From Rhizobium sophorae (GTDB taxonomy: Bacteria; Pseudomonadota; Alphaproteobacteria; Rhizobiales; Rhizobiaceae), in contig NZ_JABFCN010000046.1 in the NCBI RefSeq assembly GCF_013087515.1, positions 186,001 through 250,000 of the forward strand: a stretch of 64,000 bases of DNA, given 5' to 3'. Of this stretch, positions 18,691-27,763 are shown one piece after another. The translations under genes and the position numbers were made by a program. The notes under the pieces are model-generated. The model saw only the letters and a program-made list of their open reading frames with translations. It had not been told where the DNA came from and did not search any database. Position 1 is the first letter of the stretch, and every line of letters starts with the position of its first letter.

Positions 18691-18770
18691 TGAATCATGC
18701 GACCGCTTCAAGTCGTTGTTTTTATGCATGTCATCTTTCCAAAGCCGCTGAACGGTTTTGGGCTGGATGC
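18691..18770. repeat. Intergenic repeat family with 'TTCAAGTCGTTGTTTTTATG' core, copy 1
   Basis: An ~80-base element: TGAATCATGCGACCGCTTCA, then TTGTTTTTATGCATGTCAT, then CCAAAGCCGCTGAACGGTTTTGG. A diverged copy is at 26413-26489. It ends directly at the stop of the LysR gene. Confidence 0.7.
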
Positions 18771-18771
18771 C

Positions 18772-19674
18772 TCAGAAGCGCACATGGCTGACGAGAAAAT
18801 CGAGCAGTGCGCGTACACGCGCCGGCAGCGGGCCGCCCTGGCCCATAAAGACGGCGTAGAACTCCTCGATATCGCCGGGATTGGCCTCTTCGAGCACCGG
18901 CACCAGGCGGCCGGCATCGATATCGGCGCGCACGGTGAAGGCGGCGAGCCGGGCAAGGCCGGCACCTGACAAAGCGAGGTGGCGCATGGCTTCGCCGTCT
19001 CCCACCTGCAGGCCCGGGGTGATCGGGATCGTTACCGTTTCGCCACCTTCGCGCAGCGGCCAGCCCTCGATGGCGCGGGCGTAGGAAAAACCGATGCGGC
19101 AATGGCGGCTAAGATCGGCGATCGTGCGTGGTTTGCCATGACGCGAGAGATAATCCGGCGATGCGACGATGATCTTGCCAGTGGCGCCGAGCTTACGGGC
19201 GATCAGGCTGGAATTCTTCAAGGGGCCGGCGCGGATTGCGACGTCGGCGCGCTCCTCCATCAGGTCGACTATTCTGTCGGTATGGGAAATATCCAGCGTT
19301 ATGGCCGGATGAAGCGCCATGAAGGCCGGCATGAGCGGCGCCAGCACATGGTTGCCGAAAGAACCGCTGGTGTTGATGCGGATGCGGCCTGAGGCCTGTT
19401 CGCCTGTCGATGCCTGACATTCAGCCTCGGCGATATCGGCAAGGATGGTGACGCAGCGCTCGTAGAAGGCACAGCCTTCCGGCGTCAATTGCAGCCTGCG
19501 GGTGGAGCGGTTGACGAGGCGGGCGCCGAGGCGTGTCTCCAGCCGGGCGAGGAGTTTGCTGACAGCCGACGGCGTCATGCGCCGGGCCGTGGCCGCCGCA
19601 GAAAAGCCGCCGCGCTCGACGACGCTGACGAAGACTTCCATTTCGCCGGAGCGGTTGATGTCCTGACGACTCAT
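18772..19674 (-). CDS. LysR-family transcriptional regulator
   Basis: 300 residues. The N-terminal winged HTH is clear (FVSVVERGGFSAAATARRMT, then SAVSKLLARLETRLGARLVN and STRRLQLTPEG); the rest is a type-2 periplasmic-binding-like effector domain (RIRINTSGSFGNHVLAPLMP). It is of the CrgA/DsdC-like subgroup common in rhizobia. It is divergent from an aldo-keto reductase with about 90 bases between, the classic LysR-target layout, so it probably controls that gene and itself. The effector is unknown. Confidence 0.93.
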   Translation of the reverse strand: MSRQDINRSGEMEVFVSVVERGGFSAAATARRMTPSAVSKLLARLETRLGARLVNRSTRRLQLTPEGCAFYERCVTILADIAEAECQASTGEQASGRIRINTSGSFGNHVLAPLMPAFMALHPAITLDISHTDRIVDLMEERADVAIRAGPLKNSSLIARKLGATGKIIVASPDYLSRHGKPRTIADLSRHCRIGFSYARAIEGWPLREGGETVTIPITPGLQVGDGEAMRHLALSGAGLARLAAFTVRADIDAGRLVPVLEEANPGDIEEFYAVFMGQGGPLPARVRALLDFLVSHVRF

Positions 19675-19766
19675 GATGAATTCAAGTCACAGATGATTTG
19701 CTGATAGGCAATCTATATCATCGAATGCTCGAGGTCTATCTCATAGGAAATACAGGAGACAGATCC

Positions 19767-20801
19767 ATGGACTATAGAAATCTCGGCGCCTCCGGCCTCA
19801 GAGTGCCGGTCTTGAGCTTCGGCGCTGGCACATTCGGCGGCAGCGGGCCGCTATTCGGCGCCTGGGGCAATACCGATGCCGAGGAAGCGCGGCGGATCGT
19901 CGACATCTGCCTGGAAGCCGGCGTCAATCTCTTCGACACGGCCGACGTCTATTCGGCCGGCGCGTCCGAGGAGGTGCTCGGCCAGGCGATCCGTGGCCGG
20001 CGCGACGCTGTGCTGATCTCAACTAAGACGGCGCTGCCGATGGGCGAGGGGCCGCAGGATTGGGGAACGTCGCGGGCGCGGTTGATCCGCGCGACCGAGG
20101 ATGCGCTGCGCCGGCTCGGGACCGACTATATCGACCTGCTGCAGCTTCATGCTTTCGATGCCTCGACGCCGGTCGAGGAGGTGCTGTCGACGCTCGATGG
20201 GCTCGTCGCGGCAGGCAAGGTCCGCTATGTCGGCGTTTCCAATTTTGCCGGCTGGGAACTGATGAAGTCGCTCGCCGCCGCCGAGCGCCACGGCTATCCC
20301 CGTTATGTCGCCCATCAGGTCTACTATTCGCTGGCAGGGCGCGATTACGAATGGGAGCTGATGCCGCTCGGTGCCGACCAGGGTGTGGGAGCCCTCGTCT
20401 GGAGCCCGCTTGCCTGGGGACGGTTGACCGGCAAGATCCGCCGCGGTCAGCCGTTGCCTGAGGCAAGCCGGCTGCACGAGACGGCGCAATACGGCCCACC
20501 CGTCGACGACGAGAAACTGTTCGACATCGTCGAGGTTGTGGACACCATTGCAGGTGAGACCGGCCGGACGGTGCCGCAGATCGCCATCAACTGGCTGCTT
20601 GGCCGGCCGACGGTATCGAGCGTCATCATCGGCGCCCGCAACGAGGAGCAGCTCAGGCAGAACCTCGGCGCGGTCGGCTGGAGCCTGTCGAAGGAGCAGA
20701 TCGAAAGGCTCGACGCCGTCAGCACTGTCACGGCGCCCTATCCCTATTTCCCCTATCGACGACAGGAGGGTTTTGCCCGGCTCAATCCGCCGATTGTCTG
20801 A
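19767..20801 (+). CDS. Aldo/keto reductase
   Basis: 344-residue NADPH-dependent (beta/alpha)8 reductase. It begins MDYRNLGASGLRVPVLSFGA. Catalytic residues are visible: Asp and Tyr in 'NLFDTADVYSAGASEEVLG', Lys in 'LISTKTALPMG', His in 'LLQLHAFDASTPVEEVL'. The C-terminal cofactor motif is 'SSVIIGARNEEQLRQNLGAV'. The start at 19767 has CAGGAGAC upstream and replaces a longer frame from 19698 that runs through the promoter. Probably controlled by the divergent LysR gene. Substrate unknown. Confidence 0.93.
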   Translation: MDYRNLGASGLRVPVLSFGAGTFGGSGPLFGAWGNTDAEEARRIVDICLEAGVNLFDTADVYSAGASEEVLGQAIRGRRDAVLISTKTALPMGEGPQDWGTSRARLIRATEDALRRLGTDYIDLLQLHAFDASTPVEEVLSTLDGLVAAGKVRYVGVSNFAGWELMKSLAAAERHGYPRYVAHQVYYSLAGRDYEWELMPLGADQGVGALVWSPLAWGRLTGKIRRGQPLPEASRLHETAQYGPPVDDEKLFDIVEVVDTIAGETGRTVPQIAINWLLGRPTVSSVIIGARNEEQLRQNLGAVGWSLSKEQIERLDAVSTVTAPYPYFPYRRQEGFARLNPPIV

Positions 20802-20923
20802 GGCGCGGGGACGGCGGACTTGGCTATAGCAACCCGCCTATAACAAAAGGGGAATGAAATCTTCTGCCAATCTTAACTGGACAGCCGCTGTGACTTGCCG
20901 CATACCCAGCCTGCTGCATAATT

Positions 20924-21045
20924 CCTTAAATCGGAATCGATTTAAGGATGAAATTATGTAGCAATTCTAGAGTCCTACAGCGTCCTTTGCGCGGCTGGAA
21001 AGACGCGCGGCGCTGTAGCCCGCAGAACACGATATGGTTCTGCGG
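20924..21045. repeat. Composite palindromic repeat, copy 1
   Basis: Three nested palindromes in a row. CCTTAAATCG-gaat-CGATTTAAGG (20924-20947) is perfect. CTACAGCG (20975-20982) pairs with CGCTGTAG (21011-21018), with an inner GCGTC/GACGC. CCGCAGAAC (21020-21028) pairs with GTTCTGCGG (21037-21045). The first two recur, in the same order and spacing, at 54761-54853. The third hairpin covers the upstream ATG at 21034, which argues against that codon as the start of the next gene. Confidence 0.8.
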
Positions 21046-21066
21046 AATGGCAGGGAGATCAAAGGG

Positions 21067-22479
21067 ATGGCGCTGAAGGACGCGAAGGCGGGCACTCGTA
21101 ACGAGGCGGGAATTGCCGCGGTGCTCGGCATTCTCAAGCAGAGCTTCGGCGAGCGTTTCCAGACCGGTCAATCCTTCCGCGAACAGCATGCCCATACGAC
21201 CACCTATATCCCGCCGCAACTGCCCGACGGAGTGCTTTTCGCCGAGAGCGCCGAGGATGTGAAGGCGGCGGTCAGAGCCTGTGCGACCCACAAGGTGCCG
21301 GTGATCGGTTTCGGTGTCGGCACCTCGCTGGAGGGGCAGGTCAATGCCGCCAATGGCGGCATTTCGATCGATTTCAGCCGCATGAGCCGGGTGCTTGAGG
21401 TCAATCCCGAAGATCTCGACTGCACCGTCGAACCGGGTGTGACACGCGAGGCGCTGAACATCCATCTGCGCGATACCGGCCTGTTCTTCCCGATCGATCC
21501 CGGCGCCAACGCCTCGATCGGCGGCATGGCCTCGACGCGGGCCTCCGGCACGAATGCCGTGCGCTACGGAACGATGAAGGACAATGTGCTTGCCGTCACC
21601 GCCGTCACTGCCAATGGCGAGGAGATCCGCACGGCCCGGCGCGCCCGTAAATCCTCGGCGGGCTACGATCTGACGCGGCTCTTCGTCGGCGCCGAGGGCA
21701 CGCTTGGCATTCTGACCTCGGTGACGCTGCGCCTGCAGGCGATCCCGCAGAAGATCGCCGGAGGGGCCTGTGCCTTTCCGAGCATTAAGGCCGCCTGCGA
21801 TGCCGTCATCATGACGATCCAGATGGGCATTCCGGTGGCTCGCATCGAGCTGCTCGACACGGTGCAGATGCGGGCCTGCAACGCCTATTCAAAGCTTTCC
21901 TATGCCGAAAGCCCGACGCTGTTCCTCGAATTCCACGGCACCGACGAGACGGTGCCGCTGCAATCGGCAGCCTTTGCCGAGATCGCCGCCGAGTGCGGCG
22001 GCGGCGAATTCCTGTGGACCGCCAATGCCGAGGAGCGGACGAAGCTCTGGAAGGCGCGCCACGACGCCTATTGGGCTGCAAGGGCGCTAGCGCCCGGGCT
22101 TGCCGCACTTTCGACCGATGTTTGTGTTCCGATATCGAGGCTCGCAGATTGTGTTTCCGAAACGCAGGCGGATATCGAGGAGCACGGGCTGTTGGGTCCG
22201 ATCGTCGGCCATGCCGGCGACGGGAACTTCCATGTGCTGCTGTTGTTCGACGACAGAAGTGCCGAAGATATCGCCAGGGCTGAGAGCTTCGTGCAACGAC
22301 TCAACCAGCGGGCGCTCGACCTGGACGGGACATGCACCGGTGAACACGGGATCGGGCAGGGCAAGATGGCTTTTCTGGAACAGGAACTCGGCGGCGCGGT
22401 GGATCTGATGCGACAGGTGAAACAGGCGCTCGATCCGGACGATATCTTCAATCCCGGCAAGATTTTCCACCATGGCTGA
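21067..22479 (+). CDS. FAD-binding oxidase, D-lactate dehydrogenase/GlcD-like
   Basis: 470 residues from the ATG at 21067, which has AGGGAG about 10 bases upstream. The N-terminal PCMH-type FAD domain shows 'VIGFGVGTSLEGQVNAANGG', 'PGVTREALNIHLRDTGLFFP' and 'SIGGMASTRASGTNAVRYG'. The C-terminal oxidase domain ends in the family signature 'CTGEHGIGQGKMAFLE', and 'GHAGDGNFH' supplies metal/substrate His residues. It most resembles quinone-linked D-lactate dehydrogenases, but GlcD-type glycolate oxidases share these motifs. No GlcE/GlcF partners are adjacent, which favours the single-subunit D-lactate type. Confidence 0.9.
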   Translation: MALKDAKAGTRNEAGIAAVLGILKQSFGERFQTGQSFREQHAHTTTYIPPQLPDGVLFAESAEDVKAAVRACATHKVPVIGFGVGTSLEGQVNAANGGISIDFSRMSRVLEVNPEDLDCTVEPGVTREALNIHLRDTGLFFPIDPGANASIGGMASTRASGTNAVRYGTMKDNVLAVTAVTANGEEIRTARRARKSSAGYDLTRLFVGAEGTLGILTSVTLRLQAIPQKIAGGACAFPSIKAACDAVIMTIQMGIPVARIELLDTVQMRACNAYSKLSYAESPTLFLEFHGTDETVPLQSAAFAEIAAECGGGEFLWTANAEERTKLWKARHDAYWAARALAPGLAALSTDVCVPISRLADCVSETQADIEEHGLLGPIVGHAGDGNFHVLLLFDDRSAEDIARAESFVQRLNQRALDLDGTCTGEHGIGQGKMAFLEQELGGAVDLMRQVKQALDPDDIFNPGKIFHHG

Positions 22480-22529
22480 AAACGGAACATTCTCATGAAC
22501 TTGGGCCTTGCCCCCGGCATGAATAGCGC

Positions 22530-22644
22530 TAGAAAAAGATGATGTCAGGCCGGCTCGCCCCGAAATCTGAAACCTGTTCTCAATTAAAGAGTTAGAGCAT
22601 GATGTCGTCCGAAAACCGCTCACACTTTTCGGCATCATGCTCTA
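22530..22644. repeat. RIME-like palindromic repeat, copy 2 (two hairpins)
   Basis: The left part resembles 18463-18531. The right part is a strong hairpin: AGAGCATGATG (22594-22604) pairs with CATCATGCTCT (22633-22643), with inner CCGAAAA (22609-22615)/TTTTCGG (22626-22632). This is the classic look of rhizobial RIME elements. Confidence 0.8.
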
Positions 22645-22681
22645 GTGTCGGCAACAGAATCCCGAATGGAGACGCTTTGCA

Positions 22682-25600
22682 TTGGTAGGCCGGTTCCTCG
22701 TCTTTCTGGGGGGAGTGATCGTCGTAGTGCTGTTTGTGGCGCTGCTTGCGCCGCTGTTCATCGACTGGACGGATTTCCGCAAGAATTTCGAGGATCAGGC
22801 AAGCCGCATCATCGGCAAGAAGGTCACCGTCTACGGCACGGTGGATGCGCGCCTGCTGCCGTTCCCGTCGGTGACGCTGCATGACGTGCGCGTCGGCCAG
22901 GAAGCGGACGGCACGCCGATCGTCAAGGTCGAGCAGTTCTCCATGGATGCGGAGCTCGCGCCTTTCCTGTCGGGCGAAGCGCTGATCTTCGACATGCGCG
23001 TCGTCAATCCGAAGGTGCGCTTGAGATTGCTCAAGGACGGCACGCTTGACTGGATGCGTGGCAGCCGCGCGGAAATACCGGCAAGGACCGTCGTTCTCGA
23101 AAACGTGCATGTCAGCGGCGGCGAGGTCGAATTCATCGACGATCAGTCGGGTCGCTCGCGTCGTATCACCGGCCTCAACGCGGAAATGTCGGCAAAGTCG
23201 CTGGCCGGCCCCTGGCGCATCGAGGGCGACGCTGCGCTCGACGGCGAGCACGGCGGCTTCTCGATCTCGAGCAGTCAGCCGGACGAGAAGGGCGTGCTGC
23301 GCATGCGCACAAGGCTTTCTCCGGACAAGCACCCTGTCAGCATCGATCTCGACGGCGAACTGAAGCTCGTCGACAGCAAGCCGAACTATCAGGGCCAGCT
23401 TTCGGCAGCGATCGAGATCCGCAACAGCGCCAAGCCCGCCAACAAGAAAGAGCAGCCGCCGCGCGTCAAGGGCCGCTTCGAGCTCACCAACGAACGCATC
23501 CGCATCCCCGAATACAGAATGGAGATCGGCCCGACGGACGATCCCTATGTCATAACCGGCGAGGCGACGCTCGATACCGGCAATGCGCCGGAATTCCTGT
23601 TGACCGCCGACGGGCAGCAGATCGACGTCAACCGCATCGGCAATCAGGGGGCGTCCGGCAAAACGACGCGGGATCCCGCTGTTTCGGCGCGCCAGCGGCT
23701 GAATTCGCTGATCGATATCGTCGCGCAAGTGCCGATCCCGCAGGTGCCGGGCAAGGCGAGCGTCAAATTGCCGGCGATCGTCGCCGGCGATACGACGCTG
23801 CGCGACGTGCAGTTGGAGCTCGAACCAGCCGGGACCGGTTGGATGATCGACAGCGCTACCGGCACGCTGCCGGGGCGCACGCAGGTGGAAGGCAAGGGCA
23901 AGCTCCTGCTTCAGGGCGAACCTTCGTTCAACGGCCAGATCGTGGTGGCCTCCGGCCAGCCGACGGGGCTTGCCTCCTGGCTTGCCGGCTCGGTCGATCC
24001 GGCCATCCGGCAATTACGGCAGGCGGGCTTTTCGGCCAATGTTAGCCTGACACATGAATTGCAGCGTTTTGAAAATCTCGAGATTGCCATCGGACCGGCG
24101 ACGCTGAAGGGTCGGCTGGAGCGCCAGGCGATCTCCGGCCAGACGCCGACGCTATCGGTGGCGCTCAACGGCGATACGCTCGATCTCGACGCGCTGCAGG
24201 CGCTGAGCGGGCTCATGACCGGCCAGGATGCCGGCGACAACGTGCTCGACCACAAGATCGCCGCCCAGCTCAAGGCTGACAAGTTCACCGCCTTCGGCGT
24301 CAGTGCCGAGGATGTCGAGACCACGTTTACCATCGCTGATGGGGCGCTTGCCGTCGACCGGTTGTCGATAAAGAATATCGCCGGCGCCGAGCTGACGGCG
24401 ACGGGCAGGGCGGAAGGTTCGCTGCTCGATTACAAGGGTGCGGGCGAAATCACCTTCAAATCGGCCGATCCCGGCGGCTTCTTCACCACGCTGCGCGAGC
24501 ACCTGCCGCATCACCCTGTGCTCGACCGGTTAGTGCGCAACGCCGGCTGGTACGGCAATACGGCGCTGCGCGGCGCACTGACGCTCGGCGGCGACGAGGG
24601 CGACGCGTTGACGGTGACGCTTGCCGGCGTGGCAAACGGCAGCCGCGTCAATCTCGATTACCGCATGTCCGACCTCTTGGCGCTGACCGGCAATGGCACG
24701 ACGAGCTTGGAGGCGACGCTCGAAAACGCCGTGCCCTCCATCCTGTTCGGCCAGGCCGGGCTCGACCCGCTGCCGGTGGATGTCGGGGCCAACGGCCGCC
24801 TGACGCTCAAGGTGAAGGCATCCGGCAACGATCCCGCCGATGCGGCGCTGACCTTCGCGACCGACCGCACGTCGTTCATGGCCAACGGCAAGGTCGATGT
24901 CCGTCCGGAGACATTCATGAACGGCCAGATCGCGCTTTCGCTCGACAGCGCCGATATCGACCCCTATCTCATCATGAACGGCATCGCTCTGCCACAGACC
25001 GCAACCGGACTGCCGTTCGGCCTCCAGGTCAATGCCGCCGTCGATAGCGACAAGATCGTCTTTTCCGATCTCAAGGGGCATGCGGCCGACAACGAATTTT
25101 CCGGTGCGCTGACCTTCGACCGGAAGGCCGCGAAGACGACCGCGAGCGGTGGGCTGACACTCTCCAAGGCCGATGCCGGCTGGCTCGGTGAGGCGGTGTT
25201 CGGCCAGATCGTCGATCCCGCCAATGGTGAGCTGACGACGGCGCCGCTGGGGCTGCCCATCTTCAAGGATCTCGACGTCAACGTGAAGCTGGCGGCCAAG
25301 GAGTTCTGGCCCGGCCTGCCGGAAACGGCGGTGTCGGACTTCACCAGCAATGTCGCCTACAAGGGCGATGAGCTGCAGCTCAACGACATGGCCGGCAACT
25401 GGGACGGTGGAAAGCTCTCCGGCAACCTGCTCTTTACCAATGCCAACGGCACAGGTTTCCTACAGACGAAGATTGCGCTTGCCGATTCCGATCTTTCCGG
25501 CGTCGTCTGGCTGCGCGACGGCGCGCCGATCGCCAACGGCAAGTTCGGGTTATCGCTGTCGATGGAGGCCTCGGGCAAGACCATCGGCGAGATCGCCAGC

Positions 25601-26398
25601 TCGCTCAATGGTTCGGGCGAGTTGAGGCTCGGCGAAACCAGCATACGCGGGTTGAACCTTGCCATCCTTCCGCCGCTGCTTGCCGCGACGGATACGATGC
25701 AGGAGCAGATCAATGCCGGCAAGGTGCATCCGATCATCGAGACGCTGCTCAGCAACGGCGAGGCGAAGCTGCCGCCGCTCGGCATCCCCTTCAACATCGC
25801 CGACGGGACGCTGAGGGTGCAGAATGTCACCGTCGCCAACGATCTCGCCCGCATCACCGCCGATGCGCAGATCGCGCTGCCGGAAGAGCGGATCAGCGCG
25901 ACGCTGGGTGTCGGTTTTAATCCTGGCACGGAAGCGCTTTCCGGCGCCGAGCCTGCGCTCCGTCTGAATTTTTCCGGCATGCTGCCGTCACCCGGCAAGA
26001 CGATGGATGTGACCGATATCACCAGCTATCTGTCGCTGCGCGCCTTCGAGCGCGAGCGCCGGCGTGTCGAGCGGCTGCAGGCGGTCGTGCTCGAAAAACA
26101 ACGGCTGCGCCGCGAGGTGGCGCTCTACCGATTCAACGACGCCGAGCGCATCAAGGCGGCCGAGATCGAGCAGCAACGGCAGGCGGAGGAAGAGCGGCTG
26201 CGCGCGCTGGCGCAGAAAGCAGCCGCTGAGAAGGCTGCTGCCGAGGCGGAGGCTGCACGCGCGGCGGAAGCCAAAGCGAAGGCCGATGCGGATGCGCAGG
26301 CGAGGGCCGCCGCCGAGGCGGAAGCAGCACGGCGCAGCGGGCAAGCGCAGCCCGGTCCGCTCAATTTCGACCAGTTGCCGGGCGTTCAGGCGCAGTGA
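22682..26398 (+). CDS. AsmA family protein
   Basis: 1238-residue AsmA/TamB-like protein of the cell envelope. It starts with an inner-membrane helix (GGVIVVVLFVALLAPLF) directly followed by the family signature 'IDWTDFRKNFEDQASRIIGK'. The long body is repetitive beta-strand sequence typical of the lipid-conducting groove; 'AsmA_2'-like segments occur around residues 960-1100. The last ~130 residues are charged coiled coil and Ala/Glu/Arg-rich, an extension many AsmA proteins lack. The start is a TTG at 22682 with GGAGA upstream; no ATG precedes the membrane helix. Family members influence outer-membrane lipid transport. Confidence 0.92.
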   Translation: MVGRFLVFLGGVIVVVLFVALLAPLFIDWTDFRKNFEDQASRIIGKKVTVYGTVDARLLPFPSVTLHDVRVGQEADGTPIVKVEQFSMDAELAPFLSGEALIFDMRVVNPKVRLRLLKDGTLDWMRGSRAEIPARTVVLENVHVSGGEVEFIDDQSGRSRRITGLNAEMSAKSLAGPWRIEGDAALDGEHGGFSISSSQPDEKGVLRMRTRLSPDKHPVSIDLDGELKLVDSKPNYQGQLSAAIEIRNSAKPANKKEQPPRVKGRFELTNERIRIPEYRMEIGPTDDPYVITGEATLDTGNAPEFLLTADGQQIDVNRIGNQGASGKTTRDPAVSARQRLNSLIDIVAQVPIPQVPGKASVKLPAIVAGDTTLRDVQLELEPAGTGWMIDSATGTLPGRTQVEGKGKLLLQGEPSFNGQIVVASGQPTGLASWLAGSVDPAIRQLRQAGFSANVSLTHELQRFENLEIAIGPATLKGRLERQAISGQTPTLSVALNGDTLDLDALQALSGLMTGQDAGDNVLDHKIAAQLKADKFTAFGVSAEDVETTFTIADGALAVDRLSIKNIAGAELTATGRAEGSLLDYKGAGEITFKSADPGGFFTTLREHLPHHPVLDRLVRNAGWYGNTALRGALTLGGDEGDALTVTLAGVANGSRVNLDYRMSDLLALTGNGTTSLEATLENAVPSILFGQAGLDPLPVDVGANGRLTLKVKASGNDPADAALTFATDRTSFMANGKVDVRPETFMNGQIALSLDSADIDPYLIMNGIALPQTATGLPFGLQVNAAVDSDKIVFSDLKGHAADNEFSGALTFDRKAAKTTASGGLTLSKADAGWLGEAVFGQIVDPANGELTTAPLGLPIFKDLDVNVKLAAKEFWPGLPETAVSDFTSNVAYKGDELQLNDMAGNWDGGKLSGNLLFTNANGTGFLQTKIALADSDLSGVVWLRDGAPIANGKFGLSLSMEASGKTIGEIASSLNGSGELRLGETSIRGLNLAILPPLLAATDTMQEQINAGKVHPIIETLLSNGEAKLPPLGIPFNIADGTLRVQNVTVANDLARITADAQIALPEERISATLGVGFNPGTEALSGAEPALRLNFSGMLPSPGKTMDVTDITSYLSLRAFERERRRVERLQAVVLEKQRLRREVALYRFNDAERIKAAEIEQQRQAEEERLRALAQKAAAEKAAAEAEAARAAEAKAKADADAQARAAAEAEAARRSGQAQPGPLNFDQLPGVQAQ

Positions 26399-26412
26399 AA
26401 GCGCATAGAATT

Positions 26413-26489
26413 TGATTCATGCAAGGCGCTTCAGGTCTTTGTTTTCATTGATGTCCTCCCAAATCGCTACGCGATTTTGAGCAACATGC
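26413..26489. repeat. Intergenic repeat family with 'TTCAGGTCTTTGTTTTCATT' core, copy 2
   Basis: Diverged copy of the element at 18691-18770: GATTCATGC, GCGCTTCA, TTGTTTTCATTGATGTC, TCCCAAATCGCTACGCGATT. It fills the gap between the AsmA gene and the convergent ribbon-helix-helix gene. Confidence 0.7.
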
Positions 26490-26490
26490 G

Positions 26491-26715
26491 TCACGGCTGG
26501 TGGCCGGCGCCCGCCTTCAGCCAGGAAAGCACATGCAAGCGCAGCGCCGAGGACAGGTTGCTGTCCGGTGGGCGGTGGTCGTCGATTTCGGAGATCAGGG
26601 CGGCGAGCGGTATCGAACGGGCTCCGGCAATCGTCTTCAGCTCGGCCCAGAACTCATCCTCCAGCGAAAAACTGGTGCGATGGCCGTGCAATGTCGCCGA
26701 ATGCTTGCGGATCAT
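26491..26715 (-). CDS. Ribbon-helix-helix domain protein
   Basis: 74 residues from the ATG at 26715, which has GAAGG five bases upstream; an ATG at 26742 would add nine residues. The sequence MIRKHSATLHGHRTSFSLED followed by 'EFWAELKTIAGARSIPLAALISEID' is the RHH_4-type arrangement: a beta strand carrying His/Arg/Thr DNA contacts and then two helices. Such proteins are widespread in alphaproteobacteria and are likely small DNA-binding dimers. No toxin partner is adjacent. Confidence 0.82.
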   Translation of the reverse strand: MIRKHSATLHGHRTSFSLEDEFWAELKTIAGARSIPLAALISEIDDHRPPDSNLSSALRLHVLSWLKAGAGHQP

Positions 26716-26850
26716 GGAGCCTTCAAATCCCGGGCAGAGCATAGCGCGTCCGGGACGACGCGCTCAGGACGTTCTATCAAATTTAGCGTGGGTTGGCAGA
26801 TCGATTCTAGGAAAGTGCGCAAGTGGCTGATCGCAGAAACCATTCCGGCT

Positions 26851-26869
26851 TTTCACGCTTTGCGTGAAA
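26851..26869. terminator. Palindromic hairpin after DUF4169 gene
   Basis: TTTCACGC-ttt-GCGTGAAA is a perfect stem immediately downstream (minus strand) of the DUF4169 stop codon. It is probably the terminator of the sspB-DUF4169 unit, although the following T-run is poor. Confidence 0.55.
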
Positions 26870-26872
26870 GCG

Positions 26873-27067
26873 TCACGCGCCGTCGTCGTCCGTCTCGATT
26901 CGGCCGTCGCGATGGGCTTTGTCGGCCTTGTCGTTCAGGCTGCGGGTCAGTTGCTTTTCGGTCTTGGTGCGGCCGAAGGAGATGCGGTTCTGCTCGGCCT
27001 GCTTCTCCTTTTCGGAGCGAGCCTGCTTCTTGCGGAACTGGCGCAGATTGATGATTTCGGCGCTCAT
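26873..27067 (-). CDS. DUF4169 family small basic protein
   Basis: 64 residues, highly charged, starting MSAEIINLRQFRKKQARSEK. It matches the small DUF4169 family found next to or near sspB in Rhizobiales; the 'INLRQFRKKQAR' start and '(Q/E)NRISFGRTKTEK' middle define it. The rest is Lys/Arg/Glu/Asp-rich and probably helical. A longer frame to 27334 runs through sspB in another frame and is not used. Function unknown. It lies about 50 bases downstream of sspB on the same strand and is probably co-transcribed. Confidence 0.82.
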   Translation of the reverse strand: MSAEIINLRQFRKKQARSEKEKQAEQNRISFGRTKTEKQLTRSLNDKADKAHRDGRIETDDDGA

Positions 27068-27116
27068 GCGATACCTGGATTCCCTATGAAGAAGGGAGGC
27101 TTGGCCTCCCTTCAAA

Positions 27117-27632
27117 TCACTGCTTCTTGCGGAAGGAGTCGAGCGAGACGACGGAGCCCGGTTTCTTCTCCTCGCCGTCGGCGGGTTTTGCGCCTGCGGC
27201 GTCATCGGGCTTTCCGGCCGCATCCACCGGATAGGCGGTAATTTCGCCGGACGGCAATTCCTCGCCATCGGCGAGCGGTACGTCGAATTCGAGCTCGAAG
27301 TTGACAGAGGGATCGTAGAAGCCGCGGATCGCATTGAATGGGATAACCAGCTTTTCCGGAACGTCTGAGAAGGAAAGTCCGATCTCGAAATGCGTCTCGG
27401 TGATCTTCATGTCCCAGAACTGGTGCTGGATGACGATGGTCATCTGCTCGGGGTATTTCGACTTCAGGTGCTGGGAGATGCGCACGCCGGTGGCGCCCGT
27501 GAGGAAGGTGATGAAGAAGTGATGATCACCGGGCAGACGGCCCGTGGCTGCGACTTCCGCCAATACCTTGCGGATGACGCCGCGAAGTGCATCCTGTGCC
27601 AGAATGTCGTAGCGGATATGATCCTGCCCCAT
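27117..27632 (-). CDS. sspB: SspB-like ClpXP adaptor protein
   Basis: 171-residue SspB (alpha-type). The N-terminal ~125 residues form the SsrA-tag-binding fold: 'IRYDILAQDALRGVIRKVLA', 'HHFFITFLTGATGVRISQHL', 'PEQMTIVIQHQFWDM', 'FEIGLSFSDVPEKLVIPFNA'. A flexible acidic, Ala/Pro-rich linker leads to the short C-terminal ClpX-docking tail (SVVSLDSFRKKQ). It captures proteins carrying the tmRNA tag and delivers them to the ClpXP protease. Its gene begins about 130 bases downstream of the tmRNA gene on the same strand. Confidence 0.94.
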   Translation of the reverse strand: MGQDHIRYDILAQDALRGVIRKVLAEVAATGRLPGDHHFFITFLTGATGVRISQHLKSKYPEQMTIVIQHQFWDMKITETHFEIGLSFSDVPEKLVIPFNAIRGFYDPSVNFELEFDVPLADGEELPSGEITAYPVDAAGKPDDAAGAKPADGEEKKPGSVVSLDSFRKKQ

Positions 27633-27763
27633 GCTTTTCCTGTCTTTCGTCGGTTCGGAAGTCTTTTCACAAGGTTATATGCCACGTCCGGGCGCCTTGG
27701 GAAAGACCGGAGCCGAGTCACGTTTTTCAGCAGCATACATGATTTCGGCGGCAGGGAGAAGGT

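Larger units (their letters stand above)
18446..18771. other. Repeat-filled intergenic region between AbrB-type and LysR genes
   Basis: About 325 bases with no credible gene. It holds two separate palindromic repeats (18463-18531 and 18691-18770) listed below. Short frames across it lack Shine-Dalgarno sites and family similarity. Confidence 0.6.

Noticed and set aside
22592..24013. 473-codon frame antisense to the AsmA gene
   Set aside because: No signal or domain; starts within a palindromic repeat.
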